Assembly (NCBI GenBank): GCA_949287365.1
Contig: CASEGC010000090.1
Span: 1-55,979 of the forward strand
Direction of reading: 5' to 3'
DNA: 55,979 nucleotides
DNA from: an uncultured Parabacteroides sp.
GTDB taxonomy: Bacteria > Bacteroidota > Bacteroidia > Bacteroidales > Tannerellaceae
Every line of letters starts with the position of its first letter. The first letter of the stretch is position 1. The translations under genes and the position numbers were made by a program. Positions 18,325 through 27,685 of this stretch are shown here, one piece after another. The notes below the pieces were generated by a model. The model ran no database searches. It saw nothing but the letters and a program-made list of their open reading frames with translations, and was not told the DNA's origin.

Positions 18325-19083
18325 TTATTTCCCGTCTCTCTGCTTTTTCAGATACAAATCCAAGGCGGCGGTCATAGAAGGCGCTTCCGGCGTAGGCGCC
18401 TCTACATCCAAACGCAACCCCGCATCCTTAACGGCCTTCGCGGTTGTTGGGCCGAAACACCCGATTTTTATATTGTCTTGCTTGAAATCGGGGAAATTCT
18501 TCAACAAGGAAGAGATTCCTGAAGGACTGAAAAAGACCAACATATCGTAATCGAATTTCTCATCTTTCGTGAAGTCATTACTTACCGTACGATACATCAC
18601 GGCTTTCGTATAATCAATCTTCTTCGCGTCCAGCATCTCGAACAGCTCATCCTTATGCACATCCGAGACCGGCACCAAATACTTTTCCTTCGCGTGCTTA
18701 GCGATAATGGTAACCAATTCATCTACCTTTCCCGTCTGGGCATAGAAAATCTTACGCTTTCTATAGACGATATATTTTTGCAGATATACGGCGATGGCCT
18801 CTGTCATACAAAAATATTTCATCGTCTCAGGAATAGTCACGCGCAAATCCTCACACAAATGGAAGAAATGGTCAATCGCGGTACGTGCCGTAAAAATAAC
18901 GGCCGTATGATCCAAAATCGAAATACGTTGTTGTCTGAATTCCTTGGAGGATAGAGGTTCAACCTTGATAAACGGGCGGAAATTTATCTCCACACCGTAT
19001 TTCTCTGCAATGTCGAAATATGGAGATTTCTCTGATGCAGGCTTCGGTTGAGATATCAACAATTTTTTAATATTCAGTGCCAT
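18325..19083 (-). CDS. hemD: Uroporphyrinogen-III synthase family protein (HemD)
   Basis: 252-aa HemD-fold protein. HemD closes and inverts hydroxymethylbilane to uroporphyrinogen III in heme/corrinoid biosynthesis. Recognisable parts are VFTARTAIDHFFHLCEDL, YDMLVFFSPSGISSLLKNFP and IGCFGPTTAKAVKDAGL. HemD sequences are weakly conserved, so the call rests on these plus length and on the frequent Bacteroidetes placement next to rnpA. Its start overlaps the DUF4271 gene by 10 bp. Whether the organism makes uroporphyrinogen for heme or cobamides cannot be told from this window. Confidence 0.85.
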   Translation of the reverse strand: MALNIKKLLISQPKPASEKSPYFDIAEKYGVEINFRPFIKVEPLSSKEFRQQRISILDHTAVIFTARTAIDHFFHLCEDLRVTIPETMKYFCMTEAIAVYLQKYIVYRKRKIFYAQTGKVDELVTIIAKHAKEKYLVPVSDVHKDELFEMLDAKKIDYTKAVMYRTVSNDFTKDEKFDYDMLVFFSPSGISSLLKNFPDFKQDNIKIGCFGPTTAKAVKDAGLRLDVEAPTPEAPSMTAALDLYLKKQRDGK

Positions 19084-19796
19084 AGAGTACTTGACTCGAT
19101 AAAGTTATACAAATTAATAATACCTTCATACAAAAAAATCAGAGGCAATATTTCTTGGCCGCAAAGGTACAAACTTACATATAAAAAACTGCTATTCCCC
19201 CTGTAAAATATCCGTATTGTCTTATAAATTATCACAAAACGGCATAGAATATAAAGAAATATGAACAATAAAACAGGAAACTTCGAATATAACCCTACAA
19301 ACGACAACCATAACGCGGGTATATATAAACAAACTCCCCAAGTTCCCATGATCGCGTCATAATTCGTTCGCCATAATTTATATCTACCGGGATCCGTGAA
19401 AATCAAGCCGAAAAAATAATAAAAACATCGTTTACCCCAATAAAACAGGGTTAACACAAGAAAAATCAAGCCGATAGAAATCAACACGGAACTTTCCTCC
19501 AGATGATTGAAATAGCCCTCGTTCCTAAAGATGGAAAAAAGACATATACCGCACAAAAACAAGGCTTGGAAAAGCATGAAATTCCTGAAAACACGCTCAT
19601 CGCCCCCCTTCATCTCGAAGAGGTTTTGCCGCTCTTTCACGTACACGACATCCCGAAGCATCTTCAACGACAAGCGGTAATTGGCCCGGAACACCAAGGC
19701 GAAACATATAAATAAGACGAACAAAAGGCTGAAAACCACATCGTCCACCAATTGTCCGTCCCATAAACGAATCCCTACGTACCCATCAAATCCCAT
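19074..19796 (-). CDS. DUF4271 multi-pass membrane protein
   Basis: 240-aa membrane protein with about six hydrophobic segments, e.g. VFSLLFVLFICFALVF, FQALFLCGICLFSIF, SVLISIGLIFLVLTLFYW and FIFLYILCRFVIIY, ending in LSLYLCGQEILPLIFLYEG, a DUF4271 hallmark. The family commonly precedes the uroporphyrinogen-III synthase gene in Bacteroidetes and has no assigned function. First gene of its operon; a -7 element lies at 19825. The reading frame starts just after the lpdA stop region, with a 76-bp gap. Confidence 0.85.
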   Translation of the reverse strand: MGFDGYVGIRLWDGQLVDDVVFSLLFVLFICFALVFRANYRLSLKMLRDVVYVKERQNLFEMKGGDERVFRNFMLFQALFLCGICLFSIFRNEGYFNHLEESSVLISIGLIFLVLTLFYWGKRCFYYFFGLIFTDPGRYKLWRTNYDAIMGTWGVCLYIPALWLSFVGLYSKFPVLLFIFLYILCRFVIIYKTIRIFYRGNSSFLYVSLYLCGQEILPLIFLYEGIINLYNFIESSTLWH

Positions 19797-19824
19797 ATCT
19801 TCCGCTATATGCCGCGAAATTACA

Positions 19825-19832
19825 CAAAAATA
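19825..19832 (-). promoter_or_regulatory. Promoter -7 element for the DUF4271-hemD-rnpA operon
   Basis: Minus-strand TATTTTTG, matching TAnnTTTG, 28 bp before the DUF4271 start. Confidence 0.55.
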
Positions 19833-19872
19833 AGTTTTCCGTCTGGCGAGACTTAGTCTTACGCGAGAGAAA

Positions 19873-21222
19873 TCATACCCAAAGCGCCTCCTTGATAATC
19901 TCTCCCACCGTGGGATGCGGAAACACCATCGACCTCAATTCTTCCGCGCTCATCCCTTTCTCGATAGCTATTCCGGCCACTACGATTAGCTCGGAGGCGG
20001 GATTGCCCAGCAAATGGGCCCCGACCAGCCGCCCGTCTTCCGAGAGAATCAGTTTGCACACGCCATTCCCCATCTCGTTCTCGGCCACGAAACGCCCGGA
20101 AAAGGCCATCGGGATTTTCTTCACGATATAGGGAACGCCTTCCGCGCGCAGTTCCTCTTCCGTCTTCCCGACACCCGCGATCTCCGGATTCGTATAGACG
20201 ACTCCCGGAATCGCCTTATAACTCATCGGGCGGGATTTGCCCAAAATATGGTCGATAGCGACCTCCGCCTCGCTAACCGCCGTATGGGCCAAAAGCGAGA
20301 AAGCGGTTATATCGCCACAAGCGTACACGTTCGGAACCGAAGTCCGCATATATTCATCCACTTTCACTCCGTTACGGAAAGGTTCAGGGGACAAAGTCTC
20401 CAATCCGAACCCAGTCGTCACCGGACGCCTTCCGACACTCAAAAGCACCTTATCGCCACGCAACGTGAATGTATCTCCCTCTTTCTCGATAGCGACCTCG
20501 GTCCCATGCACGCCGGTCACTTTATGACCCAAATAGAACTTGACGCCTCGCTTCTCGTATTCCGAGCGCAGCATATCCGACAATTCACGGTCCATCGGCC
20601 CCAATATCTTATCCAGCATCTCCACCACATGCACCTCTACGCCTAAGCTATTGAAGAAAGAGGCGAACTCCATGCCGATTACGCCTCCACCGATAATCAC
20701 CAAAGAGGCGGGAAGCTCTTTCGACAACAAAGCCTCACGGCTGGTCCAATACGAGGTCTCCGCCAATCCCGGAATCGGAGGAATGATAGTCTCCGATCCC
20801 GTACAAAGCAAAAGATGAACCGCCTCATAGGTTTCCTCTCCCACGGAAATCAAGAACGTCCCATCCGCCAAGCGTCCTTGTATATGCGCCTCACCCGCGA
20901 CTACCGTCACGCCATGCTCCGTCAACCGCATACGGATTCCGGCCGTCAGCTTTTTCACCACCTTATTCTTGCGAGCGACCATCCTCGGAAGGTCGAACGA
21001 GGGATTATCCGCCTTCACCGCGTATTTGGAAGCATGCTTGATGTTATCGTATGTTTTCGCGGAATAAAGGAGCGTTTTCGTGGGCACGCACCCCTCATTC
21101 AGGCAAACCCCGCCTAACGCATTCTTCTCGAAAAGAATCGTGGACAAACTACCTTGCGCCGCCCGCTCGGCGGCGGTATAACCTGCTGGACCTCCGCCGA
21201 TTATAGCTACATCGTATCTCAT
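19873..21222 (-). CDS. lpdA: Dihydrolipoyl dehydrogenase
   Basis: E3 flavoenzyme of 2-oxoacid dehydrogenase or glycine-cleavage complexes; it reoxidises dihydrolipoyl groups with NAD+. 449 aa. FAD-binding GGGPAGYTAAERA is at the start, the redox disulfide is Cys40/Cys45 (GGVCLNEGCVPTK), the NAD-binding motif is VIIGGGVIGMEFASFF, the second FAD motif is VYACGDIT, and the interface His-Glu pair is in VFPHPTVGEIIKEAL. It starts 4 bp inside the upstream PH-domain gene. No E1/E2 genes lie nearby, so its complex is unknown. Confidence 0.95.
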   Translation of the reverse strand: MRYDVAIIGGGPAGYTAAERAAQGSLSTILFEKNALGGVCLNEGCVPTKTLLYSAKTYDNIKHASKYAVKADNPSFDLPRMVARKNKVVKKLTAGIRMRLTEHGVTVVAGEAHIQGRLADGTFLISVGEETYEAVHLLLCTGSETIIPPIPGLAETSYWTSREALLSKELPASLVIIGGGVIGMEFASFFNSLGVEVHVVEMLDKILGPMDRELSDMLRSEYEKRGVKFYLGHKVTGVHGTEVAIEKEGDTFTLRGDKVLLSVGRRPVTTGFGLETLSPEPFRNGVKVDEYMRTSVPNVYACGDITAFSLLAHTAVSEAEVAIDHILGKSRPMSYKAIPGVVYTNPEIAGVGKTEEELRAEGVPYIVKKIPMAFSGRFVAENEMGNGVCKLILSEDGRLVGAHLLGNPASELIVVAGIAIEKGMSAEELRSMVFPHPTVGEIIKEALWV

Positions 21223-21638
21223 ACCGTATCAGTTCTGTTTAGTTTTATATTCGGATTAATCTTTCTCAATTGCTTGATAAAATCAGATTGATTCGTGGGC
21301 GAGACCAAAAGCCAAGGCTTGCCATCACTCCAGATGACGATTCGTTCCAAGGACAACGCATAACTCGGCACCGGCATCACGGAAACCTCCAAAGCCTCTA
21401 TATCGGCTATGGCTATCTTTTTCGCAGGCAAGATACTACAACGCGCGACCAGCATTCCCTCTTCCGTTATCCGATAATAAGTGCTGAAAAGCGCATGGAT
21501 TATCCCCATGGCGATGAGCAACATACCCACCATCACCAAAACGTTCGTCAGCAAGAACGCCGCCACGCATCCCATCACCACGATGACTATCAACAAATGA
21601 TACCACCAACCGACTTTCGACTTATATTCTCTTTCCAT
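21219..21638 (-). CDS. PH-domain membrane protein
   Basis: 139-aa protein with two adjacent N-terminal transmembrane segments (WWYHLLIVIVVMGCVAAFLL and VLVMVGMLLIAMGIIHALF) followed by a bacterial PH-like domain (TYYRITEEGMLVARCSILP...IAIADIEALEVS...SLERIVI) and a short polar tail. Family function is unknown. Its stop overlaps the lpdA start by 4 bp, suggesting translational coupling. Confidence 0.8.
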   Translation of the reverse strand: MEREYKSKVGWWYHLLIVIVVMGCVAAFLLTNVLVMVGMLLIAMGIIHALFSTYYRITEEGMLVARCSILPAKKIAIADIEALEVSVMPVPSYALSLERIVIWSDGKPWLLVSPTNQSDFIKQLRKINPNIKLNRTDTV

Positions 21639-21761
21639 CTCTTGAATTTTGCCGCAAGTTAACGAAAAAGGGTAAACGAAAGAACAACATTCCCATCTTT
21701 TCTCGCTTTCTTCCCTTCAATCGTCCTTTTCCTCCCAAGAAAAAGATAAATCGGACGGGAG

Positions 21762-21948
21762 AAAAACTTCCAAATCCCACAGGAAAAAGTTCGCCACGTA
21801 ACGGGGAATTCTCTATCTTTAGGCTAAAGATACATATCGCAAGCCTAAAGATACATATCTTTAACCTAAAGATATATATCCGCAGCCTAAAGATAGACTT
21901 TCTCTCGTATGATATACGACTTTTCCTAACGGGGTCGCGAAGTTTTCC
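21762..21948. repeat. 21-bp periodic repeat element, copy A
   Basis: TAAAGATA recurs at 21825, 21846, 21867 and 21888, exactly 21 bp apart, with GATACATATC cores and a leading inverted TATCTTTAG. Flanks AAAAACTTC (21762), AAAAAGTTCGCCAC (21784) and ..GACTTTTCC..AAGTTTTCC are shared with copy B at 27.7-27.9 kb. It fills most of the 397-bp gap 21639-22035, where I see no gene. Confidence 0.85.
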
Positions 21949-22035
21949 ATACGGCCCCGTCAAGTTTTTGTTCCATGCTTCATTATCGTTTATCCCGGCC
22001 TTAGCCCAGCCGGTCGGGGAAAGAGACTCCAGAGG

Positions 22036-22857
22036 TCAATAATCTCCCGCCTCCACGAAACGTTTATAGAAGAATAACAGTTGATAATCAATGGAATTAT
22101 TCCAGTATTGGTTATTATGTCCTCCCGGACGGACGATAAAAACATGGTCGATACCCCGCTTGAGTAAAGCCTCGTGATAGTTTTTATTCACCTCAAGGAA
22201 AAAGTCATCGAAACCACAATCGAAAATCAAGGCGACCTGACCCTTCTTTAGAGTCGGTACCAAGTTGATTACCGTATGGTTCTCCCAATTCTCCGGGAAT
22301 CGGGTTTTCTCGCCCAACTGATCTTTCATGTTCCAATTATCGGGAAACGGACGGATGTCCACCCCTCCACTGGTACTTCCCGCCGCGAGAAAGACATCGC
22401 TATGGCGAATCGCGTTCCACATGGCGCCATGCCCGCCCATGCTCAGGCCGGTGATAGCCCGTCCCTCGCGACTCGCTATCGTATGGAAATGAGAGTCCAC
22501 ATATTGGACCAGCTCTTTCGAGATAAAAGTCTCATAGCGCATATTCGCATTCAAGGGACTATCCCAATACCATGAGTTCTCCCCATCCGGACACACGAAA
22601 AAGACACCGAACCTATCCGCTATTTCGGGTAATTCCGGTTTAATGCCAATCCATGTCCGAGCGTCACCTCCATGTCCATGCAACAAATAAATCACGGGAC
22701 ACGTTCTCTCCGCGGATGCCTCCGGAGTAACCACGACCACCTCGATATCCTTATCCATCGAAGGGCTCTTTACCTGTAACGTATCGACTCGCGCCGCCCA
22801 AACGCCCAAAGGGAACGAGCAGAGCCAGACAATCGTCATCTTCTTTATCCAATTCAT
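22036..22857 (-). CDS. CE1-like secreted esterase
   Basis: 273-aa secreted alpha/beta hydrolase of the esterase D / CE1 (feruloyl or acetyl esterase) type. Signal peptide to about VWAAR. Oxyanion region VIYLLHGHGGDARTW, nucleophile Ser139 in GLSMGGHGAMW, Asp probably in FDCGFDD, and His in VRPGGHNNQYW. It is the last gene of an operon with two GH92 enzymes (16-bp gap), so it could remove acyl groups from mannose-containing glycans; the substrate is inferred only. Confidence 0.85.
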   Translation of the reverse strand: MNWIKKMTIVWLCSFPLGVWAARVDTLQVKSPSMDKDIEVVVVTPEASAERTCPVIYLLHGHGGDARTWIGIKPELPEIADRFGVFFVCPDGENSWYWDSPLNANMRYETFISKELVQYVDSHFHTIASREGRAITGLSMGGHGAMWNAIRHSDVFLAAGSTSGGVDIRPFPDNWNMKDQLGEKTRFPENWENHTVINLVPTLKKGQVALIFDCGFDDFFLEVNKNYHEALLKRGIDHVFIVRPGGHNNQYWNNSIDYQLLFFYKRFVEAGDY

Positions 22858-22873
22858 ATCTCAAAAAAACTTT

Positions 22874-25210
22874 TTAGTCATTAATTCCCCAATCCCTGTT
22901 AGGTTCAGCGCCCATTTCCAGCACCAACGAACCGCCTCTCATGATATCCTTATAGTCAAGATAACACTTCAGATAATCCTCGCCATTCAGCTTAGTCGAT
23001 TGGATGTAAACATTCTCCGGAGTATTATGGCGAGCCTGAATGGTGAATGTCCGCCCTTCATTCACTTGAATCGTCATCTCCTCAAAAACAGGACTGGAAA
23101 TCTCATAACGGGTCTCACCGGGACATATCGGATACAAACCGCAAGCGGCAAGGACGTACCAAGCGGACATTTGGCCTACATCCTCATTGCCAACCAAACC
23201 TTCCACCTTGTTTTTATACGCCTTATCTCCAATAAAGCGAGACCACCATTGCGTCTTCCATGGTTCCCCTAAGCGATTATACAAAAAAGGCACATGATGA
23301 ACCGGCTCATTCGCATGATTATAATAGGCGTTCCATAAGAAATCCGTAGGAGTCTTGCTGAACATCGTGTCCAAATCGGCGATAACCCGCTCCGTTCCGC
23401 CCATCAGTTCTACCATGCCTGGAATATCATGCGGGACAAACCAGCCTTGTTGCAACTCATTGCTCTCCACGCATCCATATCCCTCTTTCAATTTCCCTTC
23501 CTCGGGCCAAGCCTCGAACTGGCCATTTTCTTTCCGCGGACGGAAGCTATGTTTTTCCGAATCATACAAATTCCGATAAGACCGCGCCAATCGAGCGTAA
23601 CGAGCCGCGTCATCCTTTTTACCCAACGCTTGAGCCAATCGAGCCATACACCACTCCGTATAAGCGTACTCCAACGTGGAAGATATGCTGTTCGGAACGT
23701 ATCCAAGCGTACCGTTCCCGAACATTCGAGATGTATTATCCGCGTATCGATAAGCTTTCTCCATATCCAAATGACAAATCCCCTTCGCGTAAGCGTCCGC
23801 CAAAACCGAGATGGCGGGATTTCCCACCATACAACCGCTATAAGCGTTCAAGAATTCCCAACGCTCGTAATATTCCCTTCCGCTTTCCTCCGCCATTGTC
23901 GTTAACGAGGCTAACATATCGTTTACCAACGCCGGATTGATAATGGTTTGCAGAGGCATTTGGCTACGGAACACGTCCCAGCCGCTAAAGATGGTACGTT
24001 TCGTGAACGTATCCGATAAACGTGCCTTCCCGTCCGCTCCCATATAATGTCCATCCACATCCATATAGATTCTCGGATCAATCATCGTATGGTACAAGGA
24101 GGTATAGAAAATCACTTTTTGGTCTTCCGTCCCTCCTTTAACATGTATTTTCGCCAACGCCTCATCCCATAAAGTACAAGCACGGTCACGGACTTTATCA
24201 AAATCCCAATCCGGGATTTCCGCATCCAAGTTTTTCCTGGCGCCTTCTTCGCTGACGAAAGAGATTCCGGCCTTGAAGAGAACCACCTCATTCGCTTCGG
24301 TCTCAAATTCCGTAAAGAATCCAACGTGTTTCCCCTCGAACGATTCAGGGCGTTCCACGATGTTAGCGTTTGCTGTCAATTTCTGGAAATTAGGACTTTC
24401 TACGAATTCCCGATGACGGTCTTGCCCCTCCGGGATATTTACGTTCCATACGCCATAGTCTTTCAATGGTTTGGAAAAACGAGCGCAAAAATAGACCGTA
24501 TATCGTGCCATCCCATCACCATTCCCCCAGCCTCCACCATCTGGAGTACATTCCATCCGGCCGGAAATCGTATAGTCATCCACTACCCGAACGGTCTGGT
24601 AAGTAGAGGTACCTCCCACACGGCGCGCCAAGTCAATTTGTACTCGGGATTGCTCGCTTTCCGGAAAAACGAACCTCAACATTCCACTATGAGGTGCCAC
24701 GGTAGCTTCTACCGATATCCGATAATCGCTCAACGAAACGCCGTAATATCCGGCTTTGGCCACCTCAGTGGATTTATCATATCGGGAACGATAACCCGCC
24801 ACGCCTCCTTCTTTCCCTGAGTTCGTACGTAACTCCCCTACCGTAGGCATGACCAACAGATTCCCTAAATCGCCATACCAGCCAACGCCACTCATCTGCG
24901 TGAAAGCGAATCCTTCGATTGTCTCATGCTCATAACTATATCCGGAACCGTTATCGCCTCCCGTAATCGTGTTAGGACTCACTTGTACCATACCATAGGG
25001 CGTAGTGGCGCCGGGGAAAGTTTTACCTAATCCATGATAAGCGCCCGCAGCCTCCACGTTCGTACTCGCCCCGATGAAAGGATTCACATAATCAGACAAG
25101 TGAGGTTGTCCCATGTCTTGAACCGAAGAGGCGCAAGACACGAGACCCAACCACACGATAGGCATCGCCCATGCCATTGTTTTACGGAGTATTCCTGAAA
25201 ATCGTATCAT
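22874..25210 (-). CDS. GH92 alpha-mannosidase-like lipoprotein
   Basis: 778-aa family 92 exo-alpha-mannosidase-like enzyme (calcium-dependent, inverting). Lipoprotein signal with Cys at 26 (GLVSCASS). The family opening DYVNPFIGAS...GKTFPGATTPYGMVQVSP and the ending GNEDVGQMSAWYVLAACGLYP are intact, as is the HANEPVHHVPFLYN core. It lies between the second GH92 gene (9 bp upstream) and the CE1-like esterase. GH92 members in Bacteroidetes trim host N-glycan or yeast mannan; linkage specificity (alpha-1,2, -1,3, -1,4 or -1,6) cannot be read reliably here. Confidence 0.95.
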   Translation of the reverse strand: MIRFSGILRKTMAWAMPIVWLGLVSCASSVQDMGQPHLSDYVNPFIGASTNVEAAGAYHGLGKTFPGATTPYGMVQVSPNTITGGDNGSGYSYEHETIEGFAFTQMSGVGWYGDLGNLLVMPTVGELRTNSGKEGGVAGYRSRYDKSTEVAKAGYYGVSLSDYRISVEATVAPHSGMLRFVFPESEQSRVQIDLARRVGGTSTYQTVRVVDDYTISGRMECTPDGGGWGNGDGMARYTVYFCARFSKPLKDYGVWNVNIPEGQDRHREFVESPNFQKLTANANIVERPESFEGKHVGFFTEFETEANEVVLFKAGISFVSEEGARKNLDAEIPDWDFDKVRDRACTLWDEALAKIHVKGGTEDQKVIFYTSLYHTMIDPRIYMDVDGHYMGADGKARLSDTFTKRTIFSGWDVFRSQMPLQTIINPALVNDMLASLTTMAEESGREYYERWEFLNAYSGCMVGNPAISVLADAYAKGICHLDMEKAYRYADNTSRMFGNGTLGYVPNSISSTLEYAYTEWCMARLAQALGKKDDAARYARLARSYRNLYDSEKHSFRPRKENGQFEAWPEEGKLKEGYGCVESNELQQGWFVPHDIPGMVELMGGTERVIADLDTMFSKTPTDFLWNAYYNHANEPVHHVPFLYNRLGEPWKTQWWSRFIGDKAYKNKVEGLVGNEDVGQMSAWYVLAACGLYPICPGETRYEISSPVFEEMTIQVNEGRTFTIQARHNTPENVYIQSTKLNGEDYLKCYLDYKDIMRGGSLVLEMGAEPNRDWGIND

Positions 25211-25219
25211 TATTTCCTT

Positions 25220-27451
25220 CTATTCATTATCCACGAACTCGCTGGATGGAGGATTAGCGCCCTCGCTCACGCCCCAGCTTTTATTCGGGCGATTCCCCAT
25301 GAATAACTCCAAGGTGCCCCCATTCATAACATCCTCGTGGGTAAACCATGTCTTATCATACTCTACCCCGTTTAACTTAGCGGATTGGATGTACTTGTTT
25401 TCCCAAGAAGAACCGTGAGCGATAACGGTGAACTTCTTCCCGTTCGCCAACCGAATCTCGGACCGCTCAAACAAAGGACTCCCGATCGTATAGACAGGAA
25501 CTCCGGGAGATACCGGATAGAAGCCCATTGCGGAAAAGACGTAGAACGCGGACATTCCTCCACCATCCTCATCGCCGGGAATACCCATCAAGTCATTCCG
25601 GAACCAACTCTCCATCAACATCCGGATTCGTTTTTGCGTTTTCCAAGGTTGACCCACATAATTATATAGGTAAGGGATATGGAAGCTCGGCTCATTGCCC
25701 ATCACGTATTGGCCGACGTTTCCGGTAGCGTCCGGTTGCACGGCATAATATTGCCACTTGGACATTTTCATGTCTTCCACGAACAATTGGTCTAATTTAT
25801 CGATGAAAGGAGCGTTTCCCCCGAATAGGTCGATAAGGTCCTGGATATGATGCCTCACGTCCCAATTATAGGTCCACGCGTTATTCTCATCATAATAGGC
25901 CCTGCCTCCTATCCCTCCGGAGAAGATATAATCAAACGGCTCTATGAAGTTCCCGTCCTTATCTTTCGGATGGAAGAAATTGGTCTCCTTATTGAACACG
26001 TTCCGGTAATTATAGGAACGGTCGTTGAAAAAGCGATAATCCTCTTCCTTCCCCAAGTATTTCGCCAGCTGTCCGATACACCAATCATCGAACGAGGCCG
26101 CGGTGGTAACGGCTACCGCTTGGCGTTGCTCGAACGTATTCACCTCAGGAACGGTCTCTTTCTCTCCCGGATGCAAGGCGGGGAACCAGCCATGCTCATG
26201 ATAGAAATCGTCCAATACGGTTTTAGGTCCTCGATACCAAGGAATTATCGACTCGGTCATTACCGTATGCTTCATTCCATCGAAAGCCTTTTCCACGTCA
26301 AACTTCAGCCCCTTGTGCAAAGCGTCGGCGAAAAGGCCCGCCGCATGATTCCCGTTCATGCTATGCGAGTCTCCCAATACGGTAGGGAACGTCGGCATCC
26401 AACCGGATTGCTCATACATCCGGATATACGAGGCGAGCTTCTCCTCCTCATCGTCGGGATTCAACAAGATTTGCAAGGGATGGAGGGCCAGATAAGTATC
26501 CCAAGTCCAATCGTCCACCCAGAAATCAACGCCATTGTCCTCATGGACCTTCCCGTCATAGGCACTGAAGTATCGCCCGTCCTCCGAGATGTTCACCATC
26601 CTTTCATGAGCCCGATACATGGCGGTATAGAACGTAATCTTCTGGTCTTCCGTACCACCTTTTACCTGAATTTTCGACAAGGTCTCATTCCATACCTTTT
26701 TCGCGTTATCGGCTACCGCTTGAAGATTATAATCCGGGATCTCTTTCCGCAAATTCTTCTTCGCCTGCTCCACGCTAATGTAGGAGATTCCGTACCGGAC
26801 ATAAACCTTCCTCACGGAACCGGGGAAGGTAAGCGCCACGGCCTTCACGCCCTCCCACGGCAAGACCCGGGAGGATTCCGGCGTCTGGTCGACCTCCAAA
26901 TAGAAATAGTGCTTTACTCCGTTCATATCCTCGTATCCGCTCAAGGTGTTTCCCTCGCTCTCGATACTTCCCTCTCCCACCGTCCTCAATATCAAGGTGG
27001 AAGGACTGTTCCTCCTCTCATACTCGAACGAATAGATGGCGGATTTGCTCATGGGAGCGAACTCCACGCTCACCTCCGGGTCGTCCAAGAAGACGGAATA
27101 ATGGTAGGGCTTGGATATTTCCTGGTCATATCGGTAATTGAAAACGCGCTCCAACCCTTTCGAGTCCCCGCGATAAGGCATCAAGAGGAGCACTTCCGAG
27201 CGGCGATGCGAGGGAATGTTCAACGGGAGCCCCGTCATCCGGTCCGTAACGAACTCGCGATGCCCCGGAATCATCCTCAACATACTATTAGGCAAATGCG
27301 TGGTGGGAAAAGTAGGCACCAGCAAATGACTGATATTCCCGATACGGGTATTCACGTAATCCACCAAGGACTCTTTTTCTTGGGCGATTGTCGTACACAC
27401 GCCCCAAAACGATAGGCAAACGCACGATAAAAATGTTTTCCAACGATACAT
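25220..27451 (-). CDS. GH92-family glycosidase, divergent
   Basis: 743-aa second GH92 enzyme, secreted by a signal peptide (to about TTIAQ) rather than lipidated. The family ending is present (GDEDGGGMSAFYVFSAMGFYP) and so is the NEPSFHIPYLYNYVG core. The opening is unusual: VDYVNTRIGNISHLLVPTFPTTHLPNSMLRM replaces the common NPFIG..G..FPGAT..PFGM form, which suggests altered substrate preference. It is the promoter-proximal gene of the three-gene operon. It ends in a hydrophilic tail after KSWGVSEG. Catalytic residues were not mapped by alignment. Confidence 0.88.
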   Translation of the reverse strand: MYRWKTFLSCVCLSFWGVCTTIAQEKESLVDYVNTRIGNISHLLVPTFPTTHLPNSMLRMIPGHREFVTDRMTGLPLNIPSHRRSEVLLLMPYRGDSKGLERVFNYRYDQEISKPYHYSVFLDDPEVSVEFAPMSKSAIYSFEYERRNSPSTLILRTVGEGSIESEGNTLSGYEDMNGVKHYFYLEVDQTPESSRVLPWEGVKAVALTFPGSVRKVYVRYGISYISVEQAKKNLRKEIPDYNLQAVADNAKKVWNETLSKIQVKGGTEDQKITFYTAMYRAHERMVNISEDGRYFSAYDGKVHEDNGVDFWVDDWTWDTYLALHPLQILLNPDDEEEKLASYIRMYEQSGWMPTFPTVLGDSHSMNGNHAAGLFADALHKGLKFDVEKAFDGMKHTVMTESIIPWYRGPKTVLDDFYHEHGWFPALHPGEKETVPEVNTFEQRQAVAVTTAASFDDWCIGQLAKYLGKEEDYRFFNDRSYNYRNVFNKETNFFHPKDKDGNFIEPFDYIFSGGIGGRAYYDENNAWTYNWDVRHHIQDLIDLFGGNAPFIDKLDQLFVEDMKMSKWQYYAVQPDATGNVGQYVMGNEPSFHIPYLYNYVGQPWKTQKRIRMLMESWFRNDLMGIPGDEDGGGMSAFYVFSAMGFYPVSPGVPVYTIGSPLFERSEIRLANGKKFTVIAHGSSWENKYIQSAKLNGVEYDKTWFTHEDVMNGGTLELFMGNRPNKSWGVSEGANPPSSEFVDNE

Positions 27452-27685
27452 ACTGGTATTCTATTTAATAATTAACAGGTAAAATGAATTAGATTATCTT
27501 TCCGACCACAAAGATGGGACATAAAATCGGAATAACCAATGATATCCGACCCTATATTTCGGCTGGCCTACACTTTTTCGAGGAGGCCCCACCGGACGAC
27601 GAACATCCTTCCCTCGCGGACCATCCCCGCGAAACTTAACGATAACGAGAGTCCAGACGGAAGAAAAAAGGGAAAAGACGGGACA

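Noticed and set aside
21622-21963. Minus-strand 113-codon frame with a 7-residue repeat (IFRLKIC-like)
   Set aside because: It follows the 21-bp array; the related frame at 27494-27787 shares only the array part, so similarity is DNA-level.
25847-27415. 522-codon plus-strand frame opposite the GH92 gene
   Set aside because: Antisense shadow of the GH92 enzyme.
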